A DNA stretch of 64,000 nucleotides, from NCBI RefSeq assembly GCF_003626635.1, contig NZ_RAZT01000009.1:186001-250000 (forward strand), in the 5' to 3' direction. The notes below the pieces were generated by a model. It worked only from the letters and a program-made list of their open reading frames with translations. It made no database searches and had not been told where the DNA came from. Positions 35,751 through 43,953 of the stretch are shown here, piece after piece; within the stretch, counting starts at the first letter, position 1; every line of letters begins with the position of its first letter. A program made the position numbers and the translations under genes. The DNA comes from Micromonospora musae. GTDB taxonomy: Bacteria; Actinomycetota; Actinomycetes; Mycobacteriales; Micromonosporaceae.

Positions 35751-35792
35751 CCGTGCCGCCGGCGGCCCCGCGACGGGCCGTCGGCGGCACGG
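35751..35792 (+). terminator. Terminator hairpin after DUF4132 gene
   Basis: CCGTGCCGCCGGCGGCCC (35751-35768) pairs with GGGCCGTCGGCGGCACGG (35775-35792) over 18 bp with one wobble position and a 6-nt loop, starting 8 bases after the stop codon. Confidence 0.75.
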
Positions 35793-35891
35793 TCCGGCCC
35801 CGGACGTCCAGGGTGCGAAACCGGGTGGCCGGGGCGGCCCGCAGGCGACATGATCGGCTCGTCCCGACCCTCGATCACCCACGGGAGTGCC

Positions 35892-36485
35892 GTGTTCGCG
35901 CTGCGCCTCACCTCCGATGTCGAGCTGCGTCCGCTCGAACCCTGGCGGGCCGAGGAGTTCCTCGCCCACCTCGACCGCGCCCGGGAGCACATCGCGCCCT
36001 GGGTGGGACCGTCCTTCGTGGCCACCGACCTCGACTCGGCCCGGGCGGTGCTGCGCCGGTACGCGGACCGCTGGGCCCGCGACGCCGGCGGGATCTGGGG
36101 GCTGTGGCGGCGCGACACGCTCGTCGGCGGCGTCATGCTGGTCTCGTTCGACGTCTCGCTCGGCGTCTGCGAGGTGGGTTGTTGGCTCGAACCGTCGGCC
36201 CAGGGCCACGGGCTGGTCTTCCGGGCGGTACGCCACGTCGTCGACTGGGCGGTGCGCGAGCGCGGCGTCCACCGGGTGGAGTGGCGCACCAAGCCCGACA
36301 ACGTTCGCAGCATCGCTCTGGCCCGTCGGCTGGGGCTGCGGCACGAGGGCACACTCCGCGCGGTATACCCGGGACCGTCCGGCCGGATCGACATCCAGGT
36401 CTGGTCGGTGCTCGCCGACGAGTGGCGAGCGTCGTTCCCCGTCGAGGGTGGCGAGCCGGAAAAGGATCCGCGCCCCGTCGGGTGA
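35892..36485 (+). CDS. RimJ/RimL-type GNAT acetyltransferase
   Basis: This protein of about 197 residues matches the GNAT subfamily that includes ribosomal-protein N-terminal acetyltransferases: ELRPLEPWRAEEF at the start, GCWLEPSAQGHGLVFRAV as the CoA loop and NVRSIALARRLGLRHEG near the end. GTG 35892 is chosen because GGGAG lies five bases upstream; an ATG at 35850 would add 14 residues. The true substrate is unknown. Confidence 0.83.
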   Translation: MFALRLTSDVELRPLEPWRAEEFLAHLDRAREHIAPWVGPSFVATDLDSARAVLRRYADRWARDAGGIWGLWRRDTLVGGVMLVSFDVSLGVCEVGCWLEPSAQGHGLVFRAVRHVVDWAVRERGVHRVEWRTKPDNVRSIALARRLGLRHEGTLRAVYPGPSGRIDIQVWSVLADEWRASFPVEGGEPEKDPRPVG

Positions 36486-36576
36486 CCGGCGAGGTCCGGT
36501 CCGTGACCGCACGCCATCCGTGTCGCGTCGCGGCGGTCGACGCCTTTCTGTCGTACCCCCGCGGCAGCATGCATCC

Positions 36577-36987
36577 ATGGCCGTCTCCGCGCTGACCCCC
36601 CACCCCGATCAGCCGCGATCCCTGCCGTTGCGCGAGGTGCGCACCCGGCTCACCCAGCTCGTGGCGCTCGCCGAGTTGACCGGCGCGGTCACGGTCGTGA
36701 CCCGCGACGGTGATCCGCGCCCGGTCGCCGCGATCGTGCCGGCCGGTGCGGCGCGCACCCTCGCCCAGACCACCGCCGACGCCGACCGGCTCGCCGCGGT
36801 CACCGCCGGTTGGGCCCGCCGCCTGGAGGAGCAGCGCCAGCAGAGCAGCCGTCGGCACGCCGCCGAGCTGCGCGCGGTCCGGGCCGCGTTGGCACAGGCG
36901 TGGGCCGAGCTCGACCGGCGGGCCGAACCCGGCGACCGAGCCCTGGCCCGGCTCCGGGCCGCCCACGCCGACCTGCTCGCCGACTGA
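36577..36987 (+). CDS. Phd/YefM-like antitoxin-type protein without adjacent toxin
   Basis: This is a 136-residue protein. The first 60 residues resemble the Phd/YefM DNA-binding fold (PLREVRTRLTQLVALAELTGAVTVVTRDGDPRPVAAIVPA). From about 65 to 130 it is a long, Arg/Glu-rich, Ala-rich helix likely to form a coiled coil. Antitoxins of this fold normally precede a toxin gene, but the next 155 bp hold none; the following pair is a separate CopG/PIN module. It may be an orphan regulator, or part of a three-gene arrangement. Confidence 0.72.
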   Translation: MAVSALTPHPDQPRSLPLREVRTRLTQLVALAELTGAVTVVTRDGDPRPVAAIVPAGAARTLAQTTADADRLAAVTAGWARRLEEQRQQSSRRHAAELRAVRAALAQAWAELDRRAEPGDRALARLRAAHADLLAD

Positions 36988-37142
36988 TCCGGCTCGGGCG
37001 ATCCTTCGCGTCGTCGAGCTCGGCGTGCCGAGTCGCGTCGGCGCGCCCTGTCCCGGCCGACCCGTGCGCTGCTGACGGAGGCGACGATCGCTCACCGTGG
37101 TTCACAGCCAACTCGCGGTGCTACTGGCATATGCTTCTCGGT

Positions 37143-37451
37143 ATGACCAAGCCGGTGAGGAAGCTGTCGATCTCTGTTCCGCCGGACGTCGCCGAGCGCC
37201 TGGAGCAGGAACCCAACGCCTCCGCCTATGTCACCCAGGCGGTCCGTGACCGGATGCGCCTGGACGCCCTGGACGCCGAGTTGGCGCACACCGGTATCGA
37301 GATCAGCGAGCAGGGGGTGGCCGAAGCCCGCGCCCGCCGGGCCGCCGTCGAGGCCGAGTGGCCGGCCGAGCGCCGCCAGTCCGTGCGCGACCGGGTACGC
37401 CAGCACCTGCTCGACGAGGCCGACAGCACCCGCCAGCAGCCGGCCGCGTGA
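37143..37451 (+). CDS. CopG/ribbon-helix-helix-like antitoxin (VapB-type)
   Basis: This is a small 102-residue protein. The N-terminus KLSISVPPDVAERLEQEPNASAYVTQAVRDRM fits a ribbon-helix-helix DNA-binding domain, followed by a charged tail that would bind the toxin. The ATG at 37143 is preferred; ATG 37131 would add four residues. The 3' end overlaps the PIN-toxin gene by 4 bp, the standard antitoxin-toxin layout, and the complex would be expected to repress its own promoter. Confidence 0.82.
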   Translation: MTKPVRKLSISVPPDVAERLEQEPNASAYVTQAVRDRMRLDALDAELAHTGIEISEQGVAEARARRAAVEAEWPAERRQSVRDRVRQHLLDEADSTRQQPAA

Positions 37452-37846
37452 GCCCCGACGACGACCGGCCGGTCCGGTTGCTGTTGGACCGGTCGGCGCT
37501 GCTTGCCTACGTCGCCGGCTCCCTGCACGTCGGCGAGCCGTTGCACGAGGTCATTGAGGATCGCAACCGCTTCGGCGTCACCGCCATCACCGCCGTTGAA
37601 GCCCTGGCCCTCGTCGGCGACCCGAAGGACCGGGCCGCCCTGCACCGGCTGCTGGCCCTCGACGCCTGCGCGGTGCTCTCCACCAGCGGCCACTCCTGGC
37701 AGGAACTGAGCTACTGGCGCAGCTACACCGGCCGCGTCGACCTCGCCACCACCGTCATGGCCAGTTTCGATCACGACGCATCGATCCTGACCCGCGAGAC
37801 CAGCTACGGCGACGGCGAACTGCCCGTGATCTACATGCCGGAGTGA
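37448..37846 (+). CDS. PIN-domain toxin (VapC-like)
   Basis: This is a 132-residue PIN domain, the fold of VapC ribonucleases. The acidic residues expected for metal binding are present: Asp in LLLDRSALLAY, Glu in ITAVEALAL and Asp in GRVDLATTVMASFDHDASILT. The GTG at 37448 overlaps the antitoxin stop. It would cleave RNA unless held by the antitoxin. All key positions look intact, so the module is probably functional. Confidence 0.82.
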   Translation: MSPDDDRPVRLLLDRSALLAYVAGSLHVGEPLHEVIEDRNRFGVTAITAVEALALVGDPKDRAALHRLLALDACAVLSTSGHSWQELSYWRSYTGRVDLATTVMASFDHDASILTRETSYGDGELPVIYMPE

Positions 37847-37985
37847 CATCGCCGAACCGGGTCTCGGCGGAGTCAGCAGCTCGCTGTCTCGAAGGTCTGC
37901 ACCGGCCCCTCCGGCCTCGGGTCCAAGGCCGGCGAGGGCGCGGCGCGCCGCCGCCCGGACCATCCGGCCCGGGCAGCGGCTCGGG

Positions 37986-38378
37986 TCAGCAGTTGCGCAG
38001 CTCGGGTGACTGGTTGAGCAGTTGACCGCGCGGCGAGACGAACTCGCGGTACGCGGCCGAGTCGACCGCCGCTGGTCGGAACGCGGCGACCCGGTGGCAG
38101 TTCTGGAACGCCAGCTTCACCTTGAAGTGCCGCTCCAGCCCGGCCCGGATGGCGTCGCTGGCCAGCGCGCGCAGCAACTGCCCCCGGTCCGCCTCGGTCG
38201 GCGGCGGCACCAGGTTGTCGGCGCGTTCGGCTCCGCCGGCGTCGAGGTCGGCGACCACGCGGCTGACGGTCTCCCAGGCGTACGGCAGGGAGGCCCGTAC
38301 GCAGGCGACGAAGTCGGCGTCGTCGACCGGGCCGCGTTCGGCGGCGTCGAGCAGGGCCGGTGGGACGGTGAGGGACAT
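37986..38378 (-). CDS. SCO5389-family protein
   Basis: This 130-residue protein belongs to an actinobacterial family of unknown function typified, as I recall, by S. coelicolor SCO5389. Hallmarks are VDDADFVACVRASLPYAWE, DNLVPPPTEADRGQLLRALASD and the end LLNQSPELRNC. I take the ATG at 38378 because GGAGG lies six bases upstream; the longer open frame is not supported. A Zur-like palindrome sits just ahead of the gene, so zinc control is possible. Confidence 0.8.
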   Translation of the reverse strand: MSLTVPPALLDAAERGPVDDADFVACVRASLPYAWETVSRVVADLDAGGAERADNLVPPPTEADRGQLLRALASDAIRAGLERHFKVKLAFQNCHRVAAFRPAAVDSAAYREFVSPRGQLLNQSPELRNC

Positions 38379-38396
38379 GCTCATCCTCCATTCAGC

Positions 38397-38415
38397 AATG
38401 ACAACCGTTTCCATT
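38397..38415. promoter_or_regulatory. Zur-like operator upstream of the SCO5389-family gene
   Basis: AATGACAACCGTTTCCATT resembles actinobacterial zinc-uptake-regulator boxes (AATGanAAnnnTTTnCATT-like) with outer arms AATG/CATT. The overlapping AACCGTT...AACGGTT (38403-38422) is a 7-bp perfect inverted repeat. It begins 18 bases before the ATG. The identification is by eye. Confidence 0.5.
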
Positions 38416-38602
38416 AACGGTTGAGAGTCGAGCACAACACGGCGTGGGGAATCAGTCAACGCGCCACGGCGTGCCCATTCCGGACACGCCGCACCGGAGC
38501 TGTCCGCCTGCCCTGGTCCCGCCGCCGGCCTCGGCCGGGTGCTACCGGTGCTCGGCGGTCCCGGCGCCCAGGGCGGTCACCGGTGACGGACGCGGGCCGG
38601 CG

Positions 38603-39094
38603 TCAGGCCCGCTTCGTGCGGCCCTTGAGGTGACGGCCGAACTCCCGGGCGATCTCCCGGTTGGCGTCCCGCTCGGCCAGGGCCTGACGCTTGTCGTACG
38701 AGCGGCGGCCCCGGGCGAGCGCCAGCTCCACCTTGGCCCAGCCGTTCTCGAAGTACATCGACAGCGGCACGAGCGTGATCCCGCCCTCCCGGACCTTGGC
38801 GAGGATGCGTTCGATCTCCACCCGATGCAGCAGCAGCTTGCGGGTGCGCCGCGGCTGATGGTTGGTCCACGTGCCGTAGCCGTACTCGGCGATGTGCAGT
38901 CCGTACAGCATGATCTCGCCGTCGCGCTCCTGGGCGAACGCGTCGACCAGCGACGCGCGCCCCTCCCGGAGCGACTTCACCTCGGTGCCGGCCAGCACGA
39001 TCCCGGCCTCGTACGTCTTGAGGATCGTGTAGTCGTGCCGCGCTTTCTTGTTCGCGGCGATCAGCCGGCGCTCGGGCTGCTTCGAGGCGTTCAC
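38603..39094 (-). CDS. smpB: SsrA-binding protein SmpB
   Basis: This is a 163-residue SmpB, which brings tmRNA to stalled ribosomes. IAANKKARHDYTILKTYEAGIVLAGTEVKS is the conserved beta-barrel entry, and the basic C-terminal tail (RRSYDKRQALAERDANREI...GRTKRA) is the part that enters the mRNA channel. The GTG at 39094 starts VNASKQPERRL. No tmRNA gene was found in the flanking gaps. Confidence 0.96.
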   Translation of the reverse strand: MNASKQPERRLIAANKKARHDYTILKTYEAGIVLAGTEVKSLREGRASLVDAFAQERDGEIMLYGLHIAEYGYGTWTNHQPRRTRKLLLHRVEIERILAKVREGGITLVPLSMYFENGWAKVELALARGRRSYDKRQALAERDANREIAREFGRHLKGRTKRA

Positions 39095-39164
39095 CCGGCC
39101 GAGGATAGCCGGACGCGGGCGCGCTACCCGCCTCGCTTGCGGCGAGCCCCCAGCGGCCGCCGCA

Positions 39165-39260
39165 CGACCGTCCGCCGGACCTCGCCGCCGCGCGACCGTC
39201 CGCAGGGCCGCGCCGGTGCGCGACCGTCCGCCGGGCCGCGCCGGGGCGGGCGGCGGCGAG
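39165..39260. repeat. 28-bp imperfect tandem repeat
   Basis: CGACCGTCCGC recurs at 39165, 39193 and 39221, exactly 28 bp apart, embedded in diverged CGCCGG-rich sequence. It lies between smpB and the LysR gene. No unique spacers are present. Confidence 0.65.
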
Positions 39261-39261
39261 C

Positions 39262-39290
39262 GGTCGGGTCGGGTCGGGTCGGGTCGGGTC
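39262..39290. repeat. GGGTC pentamer run
   Basis: After a partial unit, GGGTC is repeated five times without error (39266-39290), running into the stop codon of the LysR gene. It is a likely site of slippage. Confidence 0.75.
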
Positions 39291-40182
39291 AGAGCGTGGC
39301 GGCCACCTCGGCCAGGAGGGGGAGCAGCGCGGCTACGGCGGGGGGTCGGTGGCGGTGGGCGACCACGGCCGCGTAGACCTGCCGGGTCGGCGCGTCGTCG
39401 GGGTGCAGCCGGAGTAGGGCGAGGTCGGCGGGGGCGGCCCGGACGGCCAGTGCGGGGATCAGCGCGACGCCGAGTCCCGCGCTCACACAGCCCAGCTTTC
39501 CGGTCCAGTCGGCGGCGACGATGTCGATTCGCGGCCGGAAGCCGGGCGGCATGCTGGCCCGCATGAGCGGATCCGCCTGATCCGTGGAGCCCGCGATGAA
39601 GGACTCCTCGGCCAGCTCGGCCAGGCGTACCGTGTCGCGCCCGGCGAGCGCGTGCCGGCGGGGGACCGCCACCAGCAGGCGCTCGTCGAGCAGGTGACGC
39701 AGGTCGAAGCGGGTGGTGTCGAGGGGTTGGTCGGGTGGGGCGCTCACCACAGCGAGATCCGTGTCGCCGGCGAGCAGCCGTTCCAGCAGGGCGGGCGTCC
39801 GGTCCTCCACCAGGGAGACGCCGACGTCGGGGTACGCGGCGCGGAAGTCCGCCAGGGCGCGTGGCACGAGCGCGGCCACGGCGGTCGGGAAGGCGCCCAC
39901 CCGAAGGCGGCCGGCGCCCAGCCCACGCAGCGCGTCGAGCTCGCGGCGAGCGGTGGTCAGTCGGTCGAGCACCGCCTCGGCGTGCGGGAGCAGGTGGCGT
40001 CCCTCCTCGGTCAAGGTCACGCCGCGCGGCAACCGGTCGAAGAGCACCACCCCGAACTCCGCTTCGAGCGCGGCGATCTGCCGGGACACGGCCGACTGGG
40101 TGTAGCGGAGCTCCCGCGCCGCTGCCGTGATCGACCCGTGCCGGGCGACGGTCCGCAGCACGTCGAGCGCCTCGATCTGCAT
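39289..40182 (-). CDS. LysR-family transcriptional regulator
   Basis: This 297-residue regulator has an N-terminal winged helix (MQIEALDVLRTVARHGSITAAARELRYTQSAVSRQIAALE) and a periplasmic-binding-like effector domain. ATG 40182 is taken as the start; ATG 40206 would add eight residues. It diverges from the dehydrogenase/RidA operon across 95 bp that contain three phased CATGCC sites, so it probably controls that operon and itself. The effector is unknown. Confidence 0.9.
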   Translation of the reverse strand: MQIEALDVLRTVARHGSITAAARELRYTQSAVSRQIAALEAEFGVVLFDRLPRGVTLTEEGRHLLPHAEAVLDRLTTARRELDALRGLGAGRLRVGAFPTAVAALVPRALADFRAAYPDVGVSLVEDRTPALLERLLAGDTDLAVVSAPPDQPLDTTRFDLRHLLDERLLVAVPRRHALAGRDTVRLAELAEESFIAGSTDQADPLMRASMPPGFRPRIDIVAADWTGKLGCVSAGLGVALIPALAVRAAPADLALLRLHPDDAPTRQVYAAVVAHRHRPPAVAALLPLLAEVAATL

Positions 40183-40202
40183 GCGGCGAACGTTAGCCGC
40201 TG

Positions 40203-40253
40203 ACATGCCGTATGTGCATGGCAGGCATGCCGATCATTCGCTGGTCGCATGCC
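40203..40253. promoter_or_regulatory. Three CATGCC sites at 22-bp spacing (LysR operator candidate)
   Basis: CATGCC occurs at 40204, 40226 and 40248, all in one orientation and exactly 22 bp apart, about two helical turns. The array lies in the divergent gap between the LysR gene and its presumed target. LysR tetramers bind several phased half-sites, which fits. Confidence 0.5.
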
Positions 40254-40277
40254 GAGCGGCCGCCTACGGTTCCAGTC

Positions 40278-41099
40278 ATGTTGAAGATCGCCGTACTCGG
40301 CACCGGGCGGATGGGGGCGGCCATGGCCCAGCGCCTCTTCGCCTCCGGCCACTCGGTGACGGTCTGGAACCGCACGGCCGGCCGTACCGAACCGCTGCGC
40401 CGCGCCGGCATCGCGGTCGCCGACTCGCCCGCCGACGCCGTCGCCGGGGTGGACGTCGCCGTCACCATGCTGGCCGACCCGACGGCCGTGCACACCGTCC
40501 TGTTCGGACCGGCCGGCGCCGCGGCGGCGCTCGCGTCGGGTAGCTGTCTCGTCGAGATGTCCACCATCGGCCCGGCCGCGGTCCGAGCCGTCGTCGACCG
40601 GCTCCCGACCGGGGTGCACCTCGTCGACGCCCCGGTCGGAGGGAGCGTCGCCGCCGCGGCGACCGGGCGGCTCCGGGTGTACGCCGGTGGATCGGCCACC
40701 GCCGTCGAGCGCGTCCGCCCGCTGCTGGAAGCTCTCGGCACCGTACGCCATCTGGGCCCCACCGGCAGCGGCGCGGCGGCCAAGCTGGTGCTCAACACGG
40801 CGCTGCTGATCGGGGTCACCGGCGTCGCCGACGCGCTCGCCGTCGCCCGATCCGTCGGCCTGGACCGGGACGTCGCGCTGAACCTGCTCGGCGACGGTCC
40901 GCTCGGCGCAGCGCTCGCCCGGGCCACCACGACCGACGCCGACTTTCCCGTCACGCTGGCCGAGAAGGATCTCGGCCTCGTGCTCGACCAGCTCGCCGGG
41001 GCTGCCGCGCCCCTGGTCGGCGCCGCGCGGGCGGCGCTGGCCACCGCACCCGACGCGGGGGCGGACATCGCCGCCCGCACCGCCGAGGAGCCTTCGTGA
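40278..41099 (+). CDS. NAD(P)-dependent beta-hydroxyacid dehydrogenase/imine reductase-like protein
   Basis: This 273-residue protein has the N-terminal Rossmann motif GTGRMGAAMAQRL (8-20), the substrate signature VDAPVGGSVAAAATGRL (about 117-133) and an all-helical C-terminal domain with the catalytic Lys in GSGAAAKLVLN (about 171). These define the 6-phosphogluconate-dehydrogenase-like superfamily, which covers 3-hydroxyisobutyrate dehydrogenases and imine reductases. The substrate is undetermined. It overlaps the RidA gene by 4 bp, which may hint at imine chemistry. Confidence 0.88.
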   Translation: MLKIAVLGTGRMGAAMAQRLFASGHSVTVWNRTAGRTEPLRRAGIAVADSPADAVAGVDVAVTMLADPTAVHTVLFGPAGAAAALASGSCLVEMSTIGPAAVRAVVDRLPTGVHLVDAPVGGSVAAAATGRLRVYAGGSATAVERVRPLLEALGTVRHLGPTGSGAAAKLVLNTALLIGVTGVADALAVARSVGLDRDVALNLLGDGPLGAALARATTTDADFPVTLAEKDLGLVLDQLAGAAAPLVGAARAALATAPDAGADIAARTAEEPS

Positions 41100-41515
41100 G
41101 AATCGTCCTGGACAACCCGCACACCGTGGCCGCGCCCTTCCGGGACCGGTTCGCGCACGTGGCCCGGCTCGATCTGACCGGTGGTGCCCTGCTGCTGCTC
41201 GCCGGCCAGGTCGGCGTCGACGACGACGGCCTGGTGGTCGCGCCGGGTGACGTCGTCGCACAGTCCGAGCGGATCTTCGAGATCGTCGACGGCGTGCTCG
41301 CGGCGCACGGCGCCGGCCTCGCCGACGTGCTGCACATCCGCAGCTTCCTCACCGATCTCGACGATCTGCCCGGGTACGCGGCCGTCCGGCGGCGACTCTT
41401 CACCGGGACGCCGCCACCGGCCAGCACCACCGTCGAGGTGAGTCGGCTCTTCCTGCCCGGCGCGGTGATCGAGGTCGAGGTCACCGCCGCAGTGCCGGCC
41501 GGCCCACCCGGCTGA
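41096..41515 (+). CDS. RidA/YjgF-family protein
   Basis: This 139-residue protein has the RidA family end PPPASTTVEVSRLFLPGAVIEVEVTA, including the Arg and Glu positions used by imine/enamine deaminases. It would form trimers and remove reactive imines, or detoxify an intermediate made with the upstream reductase. The GTG at 41096 overlaps that gene by 4 bp. Confidence 0.88.
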   Translation: MRIVLDNPHTVAAPFRDRFAHVARLDLTGGALLLLAGQVGVDDDGLVVAPGDVVAQSERIFEIVDGVLAAHGAGLADVLHIRSFLTDLDDLPGYAAVRRRLFTGTPPPASTTVEVSRLFLPGAVIEVEVTAAVPAGPPG

Positions 41516-41557
41516 CCCGCCCGCGCCCGGTCGAGCAGCCGGGGCGCGTTGCGGCGG

Positions 41558-43786
41558 TCAGGAGGTCTCGGTGCGCAGCCGCCCGGCGAGTTCCCGGACT
41601 GACTCGGTGAGCCGGTCGTCGGACTCGCCCGGCCAGTGCCCGAACATCGGTGGTGGCACGCTGTCGCTCGGCGGCGCCACCACGTCGCGGGGGTCGATCT
41701 GCCGCCGATCCACCGAGGCGGCCGGGTCGTCCGCCGCTTCCGGGTCGCCCTCCCGGTGCGGGGAGAAGATCCAACTGCCGATCTGGTCGGTGTCCCGCCA
41801 GATGTTGATCCACCGCCAGCCGACTCGCCTGCCCACCTCCCGCAGCACGTCCTCGTCGACGTAGGCCGGGAAGAGGTGGGAGTAGAGCCGGCGCAGCGGT
41901 GAGCCGTAGGTGAGCAGGGCGACCCGTTCGCCCACCCCGTCGGGCAGCTGCAGCACGGCCGCCGCGAGCAGGACCGACCCGTGGCTGTGCCCGGAGAGCA
42001 GCACCCGGTTGCCCCGCCCGACCAGGTAGGTGATCCGTCGGGCCAGCTCGGGCACCGCCCGCTCCGCGTAACAGGGTGGTGCGAAGGGGTGGCTGCCGCG
42101 CGGCCAGAAGGTGCCCAGATCCCAGATCACCCCGACGTACCGGCGGAACTCGGCGGTCCGGTAGGCGAAGATGCCGCCGATGACCAGGCCGAGCAGGATC
42201 GCGGCGATCACGTAGCTCCCCGCGCCCAGGAAGAAGTTCACCAGGTCGCCCGGGATCCCGAGGTAGCCCTGGACGATGTCCGCGGGGAACCGCCCCATCA
42301 GCCCGAGGACGCTGGTCGCCAGGCCCAGCCCGATGAGGCAGGCGTACACCATGGTGATCGGCTCCAGGTGCTCGGTGAACCGGGCCCGGGCGATGGTCCG
42401 CTGGACCTGCCGCAGGCGCGGCCCCGCCTCCGGCGGCGCGTCGGGGAAGTCGTCGGCGACGATCCTCGCGGCGATGCGGTACCTGCTCCGCCCGGAGACG
42501 AGGATCACCACCCCAGCCATGATCAGCGTGCCGAGCACCGCCAGCCCGAATCCGAAGATCGCCCACTTGTACGCCGGCGGCGGGCTGATCATCAGCCGCT
42601 CGGCCGTCGGCTGGTCCCGATTGAGCAGGTCCGCCACCCGGTAGACCAGCTCGGAGGAGAACGCCACCGCCAGCCCCGTGGCGACCGCCGCGATGACCGG
42701 CGCCCCCCACCCCTGCCGCGTGCGGTGCAGGCCCCGGCTGCGCAGTACGACGAGACCGATGCCGGCGAGCAGCAGCGTCTGGGCGACGAAGACCCACGCC
42801 AGGGTGGCGCCGTAGCGGGGCAGGCCGAGCCCCGCCGGCCACGGCGCCGGGTCGACCAGGATCACCACCACGACCAGCACGCTCAGCCCGCAGGTGACCG
42901 TGCGCAGCGCCCGCGTGGCGAGATCCGCAGTCGGACGGGGCCCTGGATGGTCGATCAGGTTCCGGGCGCAGACCATCGCCATGCAGGCCACCAGGACGGC
43001 CGCCACCAGCACCGCCAGCACCAGCGACACCAGGGAGGCGCCGGGCCCGAGACGGGCGGCGAGCAGGCTCGCGTCGAGCGTCGCGAACGCGGTCGCGACG
43101 TGGATCGAGCGCAGCCGCCCACCGAGTGGCGCCGAGTCCCATTTGCCCACCTCGCCGAGCCGGTACGTGCCGGCCCCGGCGGCCGCCGGTGGCCGGAAGA
43201 CGTTGAACGGGCGGCCGGGCCGCGCTCCGAGCCACCAGATCAGGGCGATGGCCCCGGCCGGAACGAGACTGAGCACCGCCAGGCGCAGCCCGATCGGCTG
43301 GGTGCCGAGCCAGGAGAGCCAGTCCCGGCCCCGGACACAGCGCGGCGCGGCCATGCACTGCCAGGCGACCAGATCCAGGGCGGCCCCGACGATGGAGAGC
43401 ACGTAGAGCCCGGTCAGGGTGAGCCCGAGCAGCCGGCACAGCGCCTTCATCAGGGTGTGCGAGCCGGTGGGGTTCGGACTCATCCAGGCCGACACGTTGC
43501 AGAGCATGAACGGCAGGAGGAAGACCAGCGACAACGTCCGCACCGCGGTGCCGGAGGGCAGATCGCTCCAGCGGTACGCCTCGACCGTGACGCCGCCCGG
43601 GCCGGCGCTGTCCGGGTAACCGGGCCGCGGGCGGAAGAAGCCCCCGTTGCTGTCCCCGGCGACCTGGTACGCGTGCGGCCGGTCCAGCACCTGCTCGGCG
43701 CCGGCCCCGGAGACCCCGTGCACCCGTAGCTCCACGACCTCGCCGGCCCCCGCCGGCCCGGCCGAGGGCGCTGGCGTCTGCGACAT
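41558..43786 (-). CDS. Polytopic membrane protein with GHSHG hydrolase motif
   Basis: This 742-residue protein has about ten predicted transmembrane helices (roughly residues 65-540). It opens with a soluble strand segment, VVELRVHGVSGAGAEQVL, and ends with a soluble domain in which VLLSGHSHGSVLLAAAVL places a nucleophile-elbow Ser at 601. Both ends recall alpha/beta-hydrolase pieces split by a membrane insert. A lipase-like or acyl-hydrolase function is possible, but I could not confirm the acid and His of a triad. ATG 43786 is chosen; a longer frame from 43882 is unsupported. It diverges from the receiver-flavoprotein gene. Confidence 0.78.
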   Translation of the reverse strand: MSQTPAPSAGPAGAGEVVELRVHGVSGAGAEQVLDRPHAYQVAGDSNGGFFRPRPGYPDSAGPGGVTVEAYRWSDLPSGTAVRTLSLVFLLPFMLCNVSAWMSPNPTGSHTLMKALCRLLGLTLTGLYVLSIVGAALDLVAWQCMAAPRCVRGRDWLSWLGTQPIGLRLAVLSLVPAGAIALIWWLGARPGRPFNVFRPPAAAGAGTYRLGEVGKWDSAPLGGRLRSIHVATAFATLDASLLAARLGPGASLVSLVLAVLVAAVLVACMAMVCARNLIDHPGPRPTADLATRALRTVTCGLSVLVVVVILVDPAPWPAGLGLPRYGATLAWVFVAQTLLLAGIGLVVLRSRGLHRTRQGWGAPVIAAVATGLAVAFSSELVYRVADLLNRDQPTAERLMISPPPAYKWAIFGFGLAVLGTLIMAGVVILVSGRSRYRIAARIVADDFPDAPPEAGPRLRQVQRTIARARFTEHLEPITMVYACLIGLGLATSVLGLMGRFPADIVQGYLGIPGDLVNFFLGAGSYVIAAILLGLVIGGIFAYRTAEFRRYVGVIWDLGTFWPRGSHPFAPPCYAERAVPELARRITYLVGRGNRVLLSGHSHGSVLLAAAVLQLPDGVGERVALLTYGSPLRRLYSHLFPAYVDEDVLREVGRRVGWRWINIWRDTDQIGSWIFSPHREGDPEAADDPAASVDRRQIDPRDVVAPPSDSVPPPMFGHWPGESDDRLTESVRELAGRLRTETS

Positions 43787-43953
43787 TGACCCCCCGGAGG
43801 TGTCTACGGCAGCCCGGGCCGCGGCGCCCCGCCGGCGCCCGGCCCCGGTTACCCGCCCCGACGCCTGCCATTCGTGCGACACCGCGGTACCACGCCTCTT
43901 CCCGGGTACGCCTCGCCGAGGTGCCGGTGACCGACGCGGCGGGAGGTGGTTTC

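Noticed and set aside
39165..39260. Second 28-bp-period repeat considered as CRISPR
   Set aside because: No spacers; imperfect tandem copies only.
37852..39288. Search for a tmRNA gene beside smpB
   Set aside because: No tRNA-like acceptor ends or tag-coding segment seen in the gaps on either side.
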